Origin: Nocardia sp. alder85J | GTDB lineage: Bacteria; Actinomycetota; Actinomycetes; Mycobacteriales; Mycobacteriaceae | Assembly (NCBI RefSeq): GCF_020176955.2 | Contig: NZ_JAIUCZ020000015.1 | Location: 124,001-188,000 of the forward strand | Length of the DNA stretch: 64,000 nucleotides | Direction of reading: 5' to 3' | Part shown: positions 1 to 8,596 of the stretch, piece by piece | Numbering within the stretch: the first letter of the stretch is position 1 | Layout of the letters: each line of letters starts with the position of its first letter | Notes under the pieces: generated by a model | The model's input: only the letters and a program-made list of their open reading frames with translations | Database searches by the model: none | What the model was told of the DNA's origin: nothing | Position numbers and translations under genes: made by a program

Positions 1-1
1 G

Positions 2-511
2 CTCGAACTCGGTGCGGTCGCGGGCAGCCGGACCGCACGAGTCCGGCTCGACGGTGTCTTCGTCCCCGGCGAGGACGTGCTGGCCACCGAGAGCCTGGAG
101 CGGACACGGTTCCTCGATCAGGGCAACGCCAGCGACGCGCGGGCACAGCACTTCGGCCTGGCCGAGACGGTGCTGCGTGAACTGGAGGAGACGGAACAGC
201 CTCTCGCGCAACGGATTGCGGAGGTCTGGCGGCCACGAGTGGCGGAGATCCGGGCCACGGCCTACGACCTGTCCGACGAGGCCCGTGCGCACGGTGGCGG
301 CCCCTACCGGCTCGACGACCGCCTGGCCGCCCGGGTCGCCGCGAACGATGCCCTGGCCGTCCTCACCCGCGGGCTGCTCGTCGCCCGCGCCGGCCGCGGC
401 CTGGCCACCGGCGACACCGCGCAGCTGTACGCGCGCTCGGCCCTGTTCCTGCTGGTGCAGGGCCAGACTCCCGAGGTGCGCGCGGCTCAGCTCATCCGGT
501 ACGCCCGCTGA
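2..511 (+). CDS. Acyl-CoA dehydrogenase, C-terminal part (5' end outside window)
   Basis: This open frame enters the window from the left and ends at TGA 509-511, giving 169 visible residues. It starts with the stretch ARVRLDGVFVPGEDVLA, which is the typical end of the beta-barrel domain of acyl-CoA dehydrogenases. An all-helical C-terminal domain follows (DARAQHFGLAETVL, then a long Ala/Arg-rich helix region). The family oxidises acyl-CoA or related thioesters with FAD. The FAD-binding N-terminal part and therefore the substrate class cannot be seen. Divergent members also include FMN/FAD monooxygenases of the DszC type, so that alternative remains open. A strong hairpin follows the stop codon directly, so this is probably the last gene of its operon. 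Confidence 0.7.
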   Translation, partial: LELGAVAGSRTARVRLDGVFVPGEDVLATESLERTRFLDQGNASDARAQHFGLAETVLRELEETEQPLAQRIAEVWRPRVAEIRATAYDLSDEARAHGGGPYRLDDRLAARVAANDALAVLTRGLLVARAGRGLATGDTAQLYARSALFLLVQGQTPEVRAAQLIRYAR

Positions 512-517
512 CCGCGC

Positions 518-543
518 GGGCCGTCGCCGATCGGCGACGGCCC
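518..543. terminator. Bidirectional hairpin terminator
   Basis: An 11-bp perfect stem (GGGCCGTCGCC at 518-528 with its complement at 533-543) closes a GATC loop. It lies between two convergent genes, 6 bp after the stop of the acyl-CoA dehydrogenase and 26 bp after that of the methyltransferase. No T-run follows, as is usual in high-GC actinobacteria. Confidence 0.65.
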
Positions 544-569
544 GGGATCGATCCGGTCCGGGTGCGGAG

Positions 570-1310
570 CTACCGGACGGCGACGACCATCGCGTCGGTG
601 ATGGACCGCCACGCCACTGCGGCCTCGGCGAATCCGGCCTCGCGCAAGCGGTCGAGGTGCCAATCCACCGTCTGCTCGACGCCTTTCACGTGCTGATCGA
701 AAATCGCACGGCTGGCGGCGGATTCGGCCGCGAGGCCGGGTTCGGCGCCGATCTCGGCCCACCACTGTTCCCAGTCCCGGGCGCCGGTGGCGCGGGCGCG
801 TTGCTGATGATCGGTCTGGATGATCTCGTCGAGCCGGGTGAGCCGGGGGGCGCCGGGATCGGGCATGTGATCGGCGTTGACGACCACCCCGCCCGGCCGG
901 ACCAGCCGCAGCAGTTCGGCATACAGTCCGGCCAGCGCGGCCGGTTGCATCCAGTGGGTGGCGGTCGCGGTCAGCACCGCGTCGAAGGGTTCGGGCGGCA
1001 GCTGCCGCGCCCATCCGGCCGCGGTGAGGTCGGCGCTCACGAAGTCGATTCGGGAGTCGCCGTCGAACGATCCCTTCGCGATCGCCAGCAGGGTGGGATC
1101 CATATCCACCGCCACCGACCGCGCCTGTGGCAGCCGGGCGAACAGCCGGCGACTGATGCTGCCGGTCCCGCAGGCCAGATCCAGCACCCGTGGCGCCTTA
1201 CCGGCTGCCGCCTCGACGACCTCCAGCATCACCCGGAACCGCTCTTCGCGGTCGGGCATGTACAGCTCCTGCTGGCGATCCCAACTGCGCTGCCACGCTT
1301 CCCAGTCCAC
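570..1310 (-). CDS. Class I SAM-dependent methyltransferase
   Basis: The 246-residue protein is a cytosolic SAM-dependent methyltransferase of the Methyltransf_25 type. Motif I is VLDLACGTGSISRRL near residue 40, followed by an acidic loop (AVDMDPTLLAIAKG) that would bind the ribose of SAM, and a motif IV region ending in FDAVLTATATHWM. The length is normal for a stand-alone enzyme. The GTG start at 1310 is chosen because GAGGA lies 6 bases upstream. The substrate cannot be told from sequence. It is read in the same direction as the SRPBCC gene 96 bp upstream but is probably a separate unit. Confidence 0.75.
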   Translation of the reverse strand: MDWEAWQRSWDRQQELYMPDREERFRVMLEVVEAAAGKAPRVLDLACGTGSISRRLFARLPQARSVAVDMDPTLLAIAKGSFDGDSRIDFVSADLTAAGWARQLPPEPFDAVLTATATHWMQPAALAGLYAELLRLVRPGGVVVNADHMPDPGAPRLTRLDEIIQTDHQQRARATGARDWEQWWAEIGAEPGLAAESAASRAIFDQHVKGVEQTVDWHLDRLREAGFAEAAVAWRSITDAMVVAVR

Positions 1311-1406
1311 GCGAATCCTCGCTCTCGCAACCCGTGTCCGATCGACGAGCTGATGCTCGGCAACACAGGGTACGACGGCGTCGCCGCGGAGTCCGGGAAC
1401 GAAACC

Positions 1407-1874
1407 TCACTCCACGGTACGGGCGAGGATTCCGAGTGTCGCGCGCAGCGCGAACTGGGGGACCACCGGGAAGGTGAGCGCGCTGAGATACTTCTCCGGG
1501 GTGCGGCTCCAGTCGCAGTACGAGGTCACCAGCGTGCCGGTGGCCGAAGGGGTGAGCCGGTAGCCGTAGCGGTGGTCGAGCTGGATGGTCTGCGCGCCGA
1601 CCGTCCATTCGATGTGGGTGTCCCGGTCGAATTCGGTGATGGTGACGGTGACGTCGTACTTGCCGAGCGGCATGTCACCGAGCGACTCCCGGTCCATGTG
1701 CACGACGAAGGTGTCGCCGGCCTTCTCCGCCGGCTCGCCGTCGGCGGACTGCAACATGCCGGAGCTGTCGATCGTGACGTGCCCGCGCGGGTCGCACAGC
1801 ACCTCGAACACCTTCTCCGGTGGCGCGGCGATCTCTCGCGACGCTTCGATGCGGGTCTCGGAAACTTCGGTCAT
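1407..1874 (-). CDS. SRPBCC (polyketide cyclase/START-like) family protein
   Basis: The protein has 155 residues. It begins with the usual SRPBCC entry strand, EASREIAAPPEKVFEVLCDP, and ends with a long C-terminal helix (FALRATLGILARTVE). The fold makes a deep hydrophobic pocket that binds lipids, polyketides or other small hydrophobic ligands. Many actinobacterial members have no known ligand. The ATG at 1874 has GGAGGA about 6 bases upstream and is preferred over an upstream ATG at 1901 that has no ribosome binding site. It is followed on the same strand by the methyltransferase at 570-1310 after 96 bp, and preceded by the TetR gene, whose stop lies 50 bp upstream. Confidence 0.7.
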   Translation of the reverse strand: MTEVSETRIEASREIAAPPEKVFEVLCDPRGHVTIDSSGMLQSADGEPAEKAGDTFVVHMDRESLGDMPLGKYDVTVTITEFDRDTHIEWTVGAQTIQLDHRYGYRLTPSATGTLVTSYCDWSRTPEKYLSALTFPVVPQFALRATLGILARTVE

Positions 1875-1924
1875 GCTGTCCTCCGCGCTGTGAAACGGCA
1901 TTTCTCACCGGAGAGAATAGCGCT

Positions 1925-2545
1925 CTAGCCCGGGGCGGTGTCCGTCGCGCGCATTCCCGGCCGATCGGCCCGGCGGGCCCGGTCCTGCGGGCTCAGCCCC
2001 GCCACCGTCAGCCGGAGCAGCCGCTGCGCCGCGGCCACCGGGTCCGCGCGGTGTTCGGTGGCCAGCGCCATGCCGACGGCGAGCGTGATCAGATCGGCGA
2101 CGGTCACGCCCGGCGGCACCGCGCCGTCGCGTACGGCGTGATCCAGCAGCGGGGCGCCCGCCAGTTCCAGCGTTGCCGCACAAGCGTTGTCGTGGGTCGG
2201 GTCGACCCCGGCGGTGTCGTAGGCCAGCGCTACCGCCAGCCCTCGGGCCGACACGCAGTAGGTGACGACCTCACTGAGCCAGTCCAGCAACGCTTTCCGG
2301 CTGTCGGTGGTATCGGTGAGCTGCTGCGCGCGAATCCGCAGATCGTCGATTCGCTTGTGCGACACCGCTTCCAACAGTGCCTGGCGAGTGGGGAAGTGCC
2401 GGCGCACGGTGGCCGAGCCGACCCCGGTGCGGCGCGCGATCTGTTCCAGCGAGGCATCGGGGCCGTGGGCGGCGACCTCCGCTTCGGCCACGGCGAGGAT
2501 CCGCGCGTAGTTGCGGCGCGCGTCCGCGCGCTGCCCCTCGGGCAT
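1925..2545 (-). CDS. TetR/AcrR family transcriptional repressor
   Basis: A 206-residue one-component regulator. The N-terminal helix-turn-helix covers about residues 12-55 (EQIARRTGVGSATVRRHFPT is the recognition part), followed by an all-helical ligand-binding domain. The ATG at 2545 has GGAGGT 6 bases upstream. The gene is divergent from the NmrA-family gene at 2651, and the 105-bp gap carries two inverted repeats sharing the AGTGGCGG core. It is very likely autoregulatory and controls the NmrA gene, with derepression by an unknown ligand. This TetR-NmrA pairing is common in actinobacteria. Confidence 0.88.
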   Translation of the reverse strand: MPEGQRADARRNYARILAVAEAEVAAHGPDASLEQIARRTGVGSATVRRHFPTRQALLEAVSHKRIDDLRIRAQQLTDTTDSRKALLDWLSEVVTYCVSARGLAVALAYDTAGVDPTHDNACAATLELAGAPLLDHAVRDGAVPPGVTVADLITLAVGMALATEHRADPVAAAQRLLRLTVAGLSPQDRARRADRPGMRATDTAPG

Positions 2546-2569
2546 CACGTCACCTCCATGGTTGCCAAG

Positions 2570-2584
2570 TGGCGGGGTCCGCCA
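2570..2584. promoter_or_regulatory. Secondary TetR operator half-palindrome
   Basis: TGGCGG at 2570-2575 and CCGCCA at 2579-2584 form an inverted repeat with a 3-bp spacer, preceded by AAG as in the main operator. It shares the AAGTGGCGGG core with the palindrome at 2599-2623 and is closer to the TetR start. Confidence 0.55.
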
Positions 2585-2598
2585 TATCGTAGCGCTGA

Positions 2599-2623
2599 CT
2601 AAGTGGCGGGCCCCGCCACTTAG
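2599..2623. promoter_or_regulatory. TetR operator, perfect 25-bp palindrome
   Basis: Arms CTAAGTGGCGGG (2599-2610) and its exact complement (2612-2623) flank a single C. The site lies in the TetR/NmrA intergenic region, 27 bp before the NmrA start, where a bound repressor would block the NmrA promoter. Confidence 0.75.
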
Positions 2624-2650
2624 CGTTCGGGATTCCGAGGAGGACCGTCC

Positions 2651-3577
2651 ATGTCCACAATGTCCGCACCCGTCCTGGTCACCGGCGCCACCGGCCGGCA
2701 AGGGGGAGCCACCGCGCGCGCCCTGCTCGCCGCGGGGGTGCCCGTCCGCGCCCTGGTCCGCGATCCGGGCAGTGCCCGCGCCCGGTCCGTCGCGGCGCTC
2801 GGCGCCGAACTGGTGACCGGTGATCTGCTGGATCGCCATTCGGTGATCCGGGCCGCCACGGGCGCCCGCGCGGTGTTCTCGGTGCAGATGCCCGCTTTCA
2901 CCGCAACGGGTTTCGACTTCGACGGGGAGGTCACCCAGGGGATCAACCTGATCGAGAGTGCGCGCGCGGCCGGGGTGCCGCAGTTCGTGCACACCTCCGT
3001 CACCGGTGCGGGGCGGCAGGCCGAGGTGCCCGGCTGGGCCGAGGGGCGGTGGGCTGCGATGGAGCCCACGCTCGGCGCCAAGACGGCGATCCAGGATCGG
3101 GTCCGCACCGCCGGCTTCCCGCACTGGACGCTGCTGAAGCCGGGCTTCTTCATGGAGAACTTCCTGCCGTCGATGGCGTTCCTGTTCCCGCGCGGCATCG
3201 AGGGTGGACTGGTGAGCATCATCGCGCCGGCGACCCGGCTGGCCCTGGTCGCGGTCGACGACATCGGAGCGGCGGCCGCGGCGGCGGTGGCCGCACCGGA
3301 ACGGTTCGATCGGGTGGAATTGGAACTGGCGAGTGAATATCTGTCGATGACGCAGATCGCCGAAATCCTCTCCCGCGTTCTGGGCACTCCGCTGTCCGCG
3401 CCGGAAATGACCGAGCAGCAGGCGCTTGCCGCCGGTATGCCGGCCATGGGCGCCAACCATGAATGGATCAATGTCGCGGGCCAACCGGCCCGCCCGGAAT
3501 ACGCCAGGGCGCTGGGAATCCCGCTCACCGGTTTCGAGGAATGGGGACACCGGTATCTGCGGGCGGTCACGGTCTGA
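2651..3577 (+). CDS. NmrA-like NAD(P)-binding protein
   Basis: A 308-residue atypical short-chain dehydrogenase of the NmrA/HSCARG group. The Rossmann glycine motif TGATGRQGGATARAL sits at residues 13-27, followed by RALVRDPGSA, an Arg-rich loop favouring NADP(H). The Tyr-x-x-x-Lys motif of classical SDRs is absent, so the protein may be a redox sensor or an isoflavone-reductase-like enzyme. The C-terminal half (LSMTQIAEILSRVLG) has the usual NmrA substrate-domain helix pattern. ATG 2651 has GAGGAGG upstream. Expression is expected to be controlled by the divergent TetR through the palindrome at 2599-2623. Confidence 0.82.
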   Translation: MSTMSAPVLVTGATGRQGGATARALLAAGVPVRALVRDPGSARARSVAALGAELVTGDLLDRHSVIRAATGARAVFSVQMPAFTATGFDFDGEVTQGINLIESARAAGVPQFVHTSVTGAGRQAEVPGWAEGRWAAMEPTLGAKTAIQDRVRTAGFPHWTLLKPGFFMENFLPSMAFLFPRGIEGGLVSIIAPATRLALVAVDDIGAAAAAAVAAPERFDRVELELASEYLSMTQIAEILSRVLGTPLSAPEMTEQQALAAGMPAMGANHEWINVAGQPARPEYARALGIPLTGFEEWGHRYLRAVTV

Positions 3578-4526
3578 TGCCGTCGCCGGATCCGACCCGG
3601 GGGCGCTCGTCGAGTTCACCACTCGGTCGCTGGATTGTCCGGGCGCCGAAATACGCGTTGCGCGAGAAGGTCCTGTTGTTCTCCGCGGATTATCCGGATC
3701 GGGCCGCCGGGGCTGCGCGCCCGGCGGGACCGGTGGCCGTGCGATACCGGCCGGCGATGTGATGCCGGCTCGGCGCGGAAGTGGGTCGGCGGCCGTTCGC
3801 TTCCGTCCGGAACGCGCTCTCGCGGTGGGTGAATGAGCGCTGTGCGGCGCGCCCGAGCCGATGGCGAAAGGGAGGCTCGCCGAGGGCGGCGATACGGTCG
3901 TTCGGGAGGGAATCGTTCGCCGCTATTCTGTGATCCGGCAAACTTCCGGATATCTCTGTCGCGGTAGTCTCGGACCTCACGTGGTGGTCGAATTGAGCAC
4001 GGCAGCAACGCATTACGGCATCCGGTGCGATCCCGGCCCGCCCGCCGGGGGGTGGCCCGCCCGGTCGGTACGGAACCTGTCCGGCGCCGGGTCCGGCGGG
4101 CGCCGCGCCGCGCCGCATCTCGACCTGGTCACGGCTGCCTGAAGGGTTCGCGGTTCGGCGCGCCGACTTCGTCCGGGACCGCTACAGTACCGACGTTCGG
4201 GCTGGTTGGAGACGTTGGGATGTGGTGTGGCAGTAAATTTTTCGTCGGGAAGGCGCAGACTCGGCGGTCGGTTCGGGTTGAGGGGTCTCACGGGATGGGC
4301 CGCGCAGCGCCTGCGCGGAGGGCCGCGAACGGAGGCGGCCGATCAGGGCGAACCGGCAGACGGTGAACAGGGCGAGGGGCCCGCGGTCGATGTCCACGGG
4401 CCTTCACCGAATTACACACCAGCACCGCATGATTCGGGCGGCGATGACCCCGATAACGTGCGAAAGTGTAGTCCCCCGGGTGTCGAGCCGGGGATGGATC
4501 CCAGCTTTTCGAAAGGCCAGGCGAAT
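3578..4526. other. 950-bp stretch without a convincing gene
   Basis: All six frames here lack recognisable protein segments and normal actinobacterial codon bias; the open frames are GC-driven shadows. The only signal seen is a TANNNT-type hexamer, TACAGT, at 4182-4187, which could be a -10 box giving the downstream repeat protein a long leader of about 330 bases. No family could be assigned. Confidence 0.5.
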
Positions 4527-7500
4527 ATGACAACTCCCAGCGACCGGGCGACGATCACCGACGACGCGACCGCCGCCGAGGAGACGACGACAGCTACCGC
4601 GCTCGCGGAGCCGATAGCTGAGCAGGAGACGGACACCGCCGCCGAGGCCGACGCGCCCGTGGGCGTGGGCGAGGCGGTGTCGATCGAGGGCGAGCCGTCA
4701 TCGGACGGAGATACGGAGAGTGCGGTGGCCGCGGACGAGGCCGTCGCCGAACACGAGGAGGACATTGTGAATGTGGCAGCCGAGGCAACGGCATCCTCGG
4801 TTGCCGAGGATGAGCTGATCGCCGCGGACGAGAACGCGACGACCGAGGACGAGGCCGCCGAGCAGCCGACCGCCGAAGCAACTGCCGCCGAGACGGAGAC
4901 GGACGAGGACCCGGTGGATCTGGAAACAGCAGCTTTCGACGCCGAGTCTACGATCGAAAGCGAAGTGCCGCAAGCTGATTCGGCGGAAAGCGCGGACGAG
5001 GCAGCCGAATCCGCCACCGCCGCGGAAGCGGAAGCGCTGGTCGGAGCGGGTGCCGACGAGGCCGAGGGCGCGGTGTCGGAGGACGACGCCGCCATCGAAG
5101 ATGTGGTGCTGGAGATCGATTCGGCTGATGAGGGCGATGCCGAGCCGGTCGCGGACGCCGACATCGACGTGAGCGCGTTCGCGGAGCCGGTCGCCGACGA
5201 GGCGTCGGCCGAGGCGGATGCCGTCGCGGCAGACGGCGACCCCGTGGTCGCCGAGCCCGAAGTAGCTGGGGTCGAGGCAGCTGCTCCGGCGGAGTCGGAG
5301 GTCGCCGAGGCGACCGCCGATGTCGAGGAGCCGGAAGCCGTGGAAGCCACTGCCACGGAGATCGTTTCGGAGCCCGAAGCAGGTCCGGCGGACGAGTCGG
5401 CGGTTGCCGGGGAAGCCTCCGCCGAGGAGCCGGTGGAAGCTGCGGACAACGCCACCTCCGAGGCGGCGGACGACCAGGCCGTCGCCGAGGAGCCGGTGGT
5501 CACGGAGGCCGAACTCACCGAGCCGATCTCGGCCGCTGAGGCGGTTGCCGCCGAAACCTCCGCCGACGAGGTCGCGGAGTCCGAGGCCGAGGTTACCGAC
5601 GAGGCTGCCGAGTCAGCTGCCGAGCCGGAGGTTGCCGAGGAGACGGCCGCCTCGGAGCCGGTGGCCGAGGTGGACAGCGATTCCGCCGAGTCCGCGGCGG
5701 TCGCAGCCGAGGTTGCCGACGGTGAGGAGCCGGCCGAGGCCGCCGCAACCGAGCTCGATGCGGTTGCGGAGGAGGAGGCGCCGGTTGCCGCCGACGCAGA
5801 TCAGGTCACCGAAGAAGCTGTGGCCGACACTGATTCGGCCGAGGTCGAGTCGGTGGAGGAGGTTGTCGCCGAGACCGAGACTGCCGACGCTGAAGCTGAC
5901 GAGGCGGTTGCCGAGGAACTGGCCGCCGAGGGTGATTCGGCTGAGGCTGAGGCCGAGTCGGTGGAGGCGGTTGTCGCAGCGGCCGAGGTTGCCGACGACG
6001 CTGCGTCCGTGGAGAGTGCGGAACTCGCCGAGGCCGATTCGATCGTGGCAGATGATTCGTCCGCTGAGGTGGATGGGGAGCTCGCCGCCGAGCTGGTCGC
6101 CGAGGAGCAGGCTGTGGCCGAAGGCGATTCGGCCGAGGCGGAGTCGGTGGAAGAGGTCGTCGCCGAGACCGGGGCGGCCGAAGCCGAGGAGGCAGTGGCC
6201 GAGCTCGAGGCGGAGGTTGCCGAGGACGCGGCGTCTGCCGAGGGTGTCGAGCTCGCCGAGGTTGCTGTCACCGAAGCTGATTCGGTTGCGGTGGACGAGC
6301 CTTCCGCTGCGGTGGATGAGGAGCTGATTTCCGAGGAGTCGGTCGCCGACGAACCGGCTGCGGCGGAGAGCGATTCGGTCGAGGCCGACGCGGAGTCCGC
6401 GGAAGAGGTTGTCGCCGAAGCCGAGGCTGCCGAAGAGATTGCCGAGTTCGAGGCGGTTGCCGAGGCCGAACTTGCCGAGGCTGCCGTGGCCGAGGCCGAA
6501 CTTGTCGTGGCCGAGGCCGAGGTCGCCGTGGCCGAGGAGGCGGTTGCCGAGGCTGAGGCCGAAGAAGCGGTTGCCGAGGCTGAGGCAGAAGTCGCCGAGG
6601 CCGACGAAGCGGTTGCCGAGGCCGAAGAAGCGGTTGCTGAGGCCGTAATTGAGGTTGCCGTGGCCGAGGTCGAGGTTGCCGAGGCCGTAGAAGCGCTCGC
6701 CGTCGCTGAGGCTGAGGTTGCCGAGGCGGAGGAAGCGGTCGCCGTGGCAGAGACGACGGTTGCCGAGGGTGAGGGTGATGCCGCCGTAGCCGAGGAAGCG
6801 CTCGCCGTGGCTGTGGCTGAGGTCGCCGAGGCCGAAGAAGCGGTCGCCGTGGCTGAAGTCGAGGTCGCCGAGGCGGAGGAAGCGGTTGCCGAGGCTGCGG
6901 AAGCGGTCGTCGAGGCTGTGGAAGCGGTTGCCGAGGCTGAGGTCGAGGTCGCCGTAGCCGAGGAAGCCGTTGCCGAGGAGATCGCCGACAGCGCCGAGGT
7001 TTCGGAGCCGGTGGTGGCCGAGACCGAGGTGACCGCCGCGGGTGACGAACTCGCGCAGGCGGTTGTCGCCTATCTCGAGGTGTCCGCCGCGGAGGAGGCG
7101 CCCGTCGCCGACGATCCGGCCGAGACCGTGGTGGAGGCCGCGGAGGCGATCGTCGCCGAGGCGGCGACGGATCACGCCACGCCGGTCGTCCCGTTCGCCA
7201 GTGTCGTCGAGTCGGCGGCCGTCGAGAGTGCGGCGGGCGAGGCCGAGCCGGAGCCGGTGGCCGAGGAGATCCTCGTGGTCGACGAGGCCGCGGAACCGGT
7301 TGCGCTGGTGACGATCGTGGACAGCGCGGCCGAATCGGCCGAGGCCGAAGCGGCCGAGCCGGATGTGGTCGCGGCCGGATCCGGTGATCTGGTGGCCTAT
7401 TCGGGCTCGGTCGTGCTGGCGGAGGCGAACACCCCGGTGGCCGCCGACGACAGTGCGGCACTCCTGCGCGAGCAGGCGACGACGATCAGCGACCAGGCGC

Positions 7501-7646
7501 GGATCATCGCGAAACTGCAACGGAAGGTGACGGTTCTGGAAACCATCATCAAGACGCAGGAGTCGCAGTCGGACTCGCTGGTCGGCATCGTGTCGACCTA
7601 CAAGAACGAGTTGACCAGCCTGATGGCGGATCTCATGGAGCTCTGA
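4527..7646 (+). CDS. Giant Ala/Glu/Val-rich heptad-repeat protein with C-terminal coiled coil
   Basis: A strongly acidic 1039-residue protein built almost only from Ala, Glu, Val, Asp and Ser. Residues about 435-635 contain degenerate repeats starting with the motif DSAEAESVEEVVAE. Residues about 640-820 form a near-continuous heptad array of the type VAEAEEA (Val at position a, Ala at d), expected to be one very long helix or Alacoil. The last 65 residues switch to a normal leucine/isoleucine coiled coil (ISDQARIIAKLQRKVTVLE). No signal peptide or membrane segment is seen. ATG 4527 is chosen because GAAAGG lies about 10 bases upstream and coding bias starts here; ATG 4494 is possible. The function is unknown; a scaffold, filament or spacer is the best inference. 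Confidence 0.75.
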   Translation: MTTPSDRATITDDATAAEETTTATALAEPIAEQETDTAAEADAPVGVGEAVSIEGEPSSDGDTESAVAADEAVAEHEEDIVNVAAEATASSVAEDELIAADENATTEDEAAEQPTAEATAAETETDEDPVDLETAAFDAESTIESEVPQADSAESADEAAESATAAEAEALVGAGADEAEGAVSEDDAAIEDVVLEIDSADEGDAEPVADADIDVSAFAEPVADEASAEADAVAADGDPVVAEPEVAGVEAAAPAESEVAEATADVEEPEAVEATATEIVSEPEAGPADESAVAGEASAEEPVEAADNATSEAADDQAVAEEPVVTEAELTEPISAAEAVAAETSADEVAESEAEVTDEAAESAAEPEVAEETAASEPVAEVDSDSAESAAVAAEVADGEEPAEAAATELDAVAEEEAPVAADADQVTEEAVADTDSAEVESVEEVVAETETADAEADEAVAEELAAEGDSAEAEAESVEAVVAAAEVADDAASVESAELAEADSIVADDSSAEVDGELAAELVAEEQAVAEGDSAEAESVEEVVAETGAAEAEEAVAELEAEVAEDAASAEGVELAEVAVTEADSVAVDEPSAAVDEELISEESVADEPAAAESDSVEADAESAEEVVAEAEAAEEIAEFEAVAEAELAEAAVAEAELVVAEAEVAVAEEAVAEAEAEEAVAEAEAEVAEADEAVAEAEEAVAEAVIEVAVAEVEVAEAVEALAVAEAEVAEAEEAVAVAETTVAEGEGDAAVAEEALAVAVAEVAEAEEAVAVAEVEVAEAEEAVAEAAEAVVEAVEAVAEAEVEVAVAEEAVAEEIADSAEVSEPVVAETEVTAAGDELAQAVVAYLEVSAAEEAPVADDPAETVVEAAEAIVAEAATDHATPVVPFASVVESAAVESAAGEAEPEPVAEEILVVDEAAEPVALVTIVDSAAESAEAEAAEPDVVAAGSGDLVAYSGSVVLAEANTPVAADDSAALLREQATTISDQARIIAKLQRKVTVLETIIKTQESQSDSLVGIVSTYKNELTSLMADLMEL
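5829..6434 (+). repeat. Degenerate tandem repeats starting with D-S-(A/V)-E
   Basis: The codons for a DSAE-x-ESVEEVVAE block recur at about 5829, 5931, 6123 and 6369, spacings of 34, 64 and 82 codons. Copies share downstream blocks such as SAELAEADS / GVELAEVAVTEADS. All spacings are whole codons, so the reading frame is kept. Confidence 0.6.
6445..6980 (+). repeat. 21-bp periodic repeat array encoding VAEAEEA heptads
   Basis: Units of GCGGTTGCCGAGGCCGAAGA type recur with 21-bp spacing. The encoded valine falls every seventh residue for about 25 heptads, with a few 2-residue insertions (for example VAEAEAEEA). This is the DNA counterpart of the coiled-coil array in the host gene and is prone to slippage. 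Confidence 0.7.
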
Positions 7647-7667
7647 CCCTGCTCTCGGCACACCATC

Positions 7668-7707
7668 GGGAGGTGCCCGCCGGCTGTGTGGCCGGCGGGC
7701 ACCTCCC
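7668..7707. terminator. Very strong bidirectional terminator
   Basis: A perfect 17-bp stem (7668-7684 with 7691-7707; core GGTGCCCGCCGGC) closes a TGTGTG loop. It sits 21 bp after the repeat-protein stop and 7 bp before the stop of the convergent NmrA-like gene, so it serves both. Confidence 0.85.
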
Positions 7708-7714
7708 TTCGGTT

Positions 7715-8455
7715 TCAACGATTCTCGCGGACCCAGTCGCGGTAGTGGGTGGGCGCGAGTCGCGCATCCGGCCCGGCGACGAGTTCGTCGCCGTGGACCG
7801 CGGCGAACATTCCCGCCGTCTCGTCGGTGACGACGGTGCGATTGTCGTGGTGTGCCTCCAGGGTGATCCGGCCGATCTCGTCGAGCGGGAAGATGTCCGG
7901 CCCGGCGACATTGCGGATCCCTTGCAGCGGAGCGCCGGTGGCGACCCCGACCACCGCGTCCACGACATCCGCGCCGGCCATCGGCTGCAACGGGGTCGCG
8001 GGCAGATGGACGGTCTCGTCGTCGGCATTCCAGGACATGACCGAGTCCATGAATTCGAAGAACTGGGTGGCGCGCACGATCGAGTACGGTGTGGGCCCCT
8101 CGCGGACCAGATTCTCCTGCAAGGTCTTACCCCGGTAGTAGGCCAGCTGCGGCACCCGGTCCACGCCCACGATGGACAGCACGACCTGATGCCCCACCCC
8201 GGCCCGCGCGCCGGCCGCCAGCAGGTTGTCGGTGCTGGTGCGGAAGAAATCCGGTGACGCCTCGTCGAAGGTCGGCGAGTTCGCGACGTTCACCACGACG
8301 TCGGCGCCCTCCACCACCTCGTCCAGACCCTGCCCGGTGAGCAGATCGACGCCGATGGACGGCGACGCGGGGAGAGCCTCGTGCCCGGCCGCGGACAGCT
8401 TCCGCACCACCTGCGAGCCGATCCGGCCGGTACCGCCCATGACTACGACCTTCAT
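7715..8455 (-). CDS. NmrA/NAD-dependent epimerase-like NAD(P)-binding protein
   Basis: A 246-residue atypical SDR. It begins MKVVVMGGTGRIGSQVV, the GxxGxxG dinucleotide-binding motif, at the N-terminus, and continues with DVVVNVANSPTFDEA. A substrate-side loop follows around VGVDRVPQLAYYRGK, where the Tyr-Tyr-x-x-Lys arrangement may supply the active-site pair. ATG 8455 has GGAGG 7 bases upstream; the in-frame ATG at 8488 has none. It is often annotated as LysR-substrate or SDR family oxidoreductase, but the substrate is unknown. It is a distant paralogue of the NmrA protein at 2651. It runs into the strong terminator at 7668-7707. Confidence 0.78.
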   Translation of the reverse strand: MKVVVMGGTGRIGSQVVRKLSAAGHEALPASPSIGVDLLTGQGLDEVVEGADVVVNVANSPTFDEASPDFFRTSTDNLLAAGARAGVGHQVVLSIVGVDRVPQLAYYRGKTLQENLVREGPTPYSIVRATQFFEFMDSVMSWNADDETVHLPATPLQPMAGADVVDAVVGVATGAPLQGIRNVAGPDIFPLDEIGRITLEAHHDNRTVVTDETAGMFAAVHGDELVAGPDARLAPTHYRDWVRENR

Positions 8456-8596
8456 GTTCGCCTCCACCCTGTGCCGATGGCCGATCATGCGGACGACGAG
8501 CTACACCTCCAGCATCCCACCGGCGAGCAGCGGGCAACACTCGCTGGTCCGGATGTCACGCAAAGGTAGCCGGGCAGCTATCCGGTCGTGGCCCGA

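Noticed and set aside
1925..3622. 565-codon minus-strand frame covering the TetR gene and the NmrA antisense
   Set aside because: Only the last 206 codons are TetR, with a clear ribosome binding site at 2545. The rest is the antisense of the NmrA gene.
5613..7718. 701-codon open frame on the minus strand resembling LGNRF/LGDLD pentapeptide-like repeats
   Set aside because: It is the exact antisense of the GCC-GAG heptad array: GCCGAG reads CTCGGC (Leu-Gly) on the other strand. Its start overlaps the terminator and there is no ribosome binding site.
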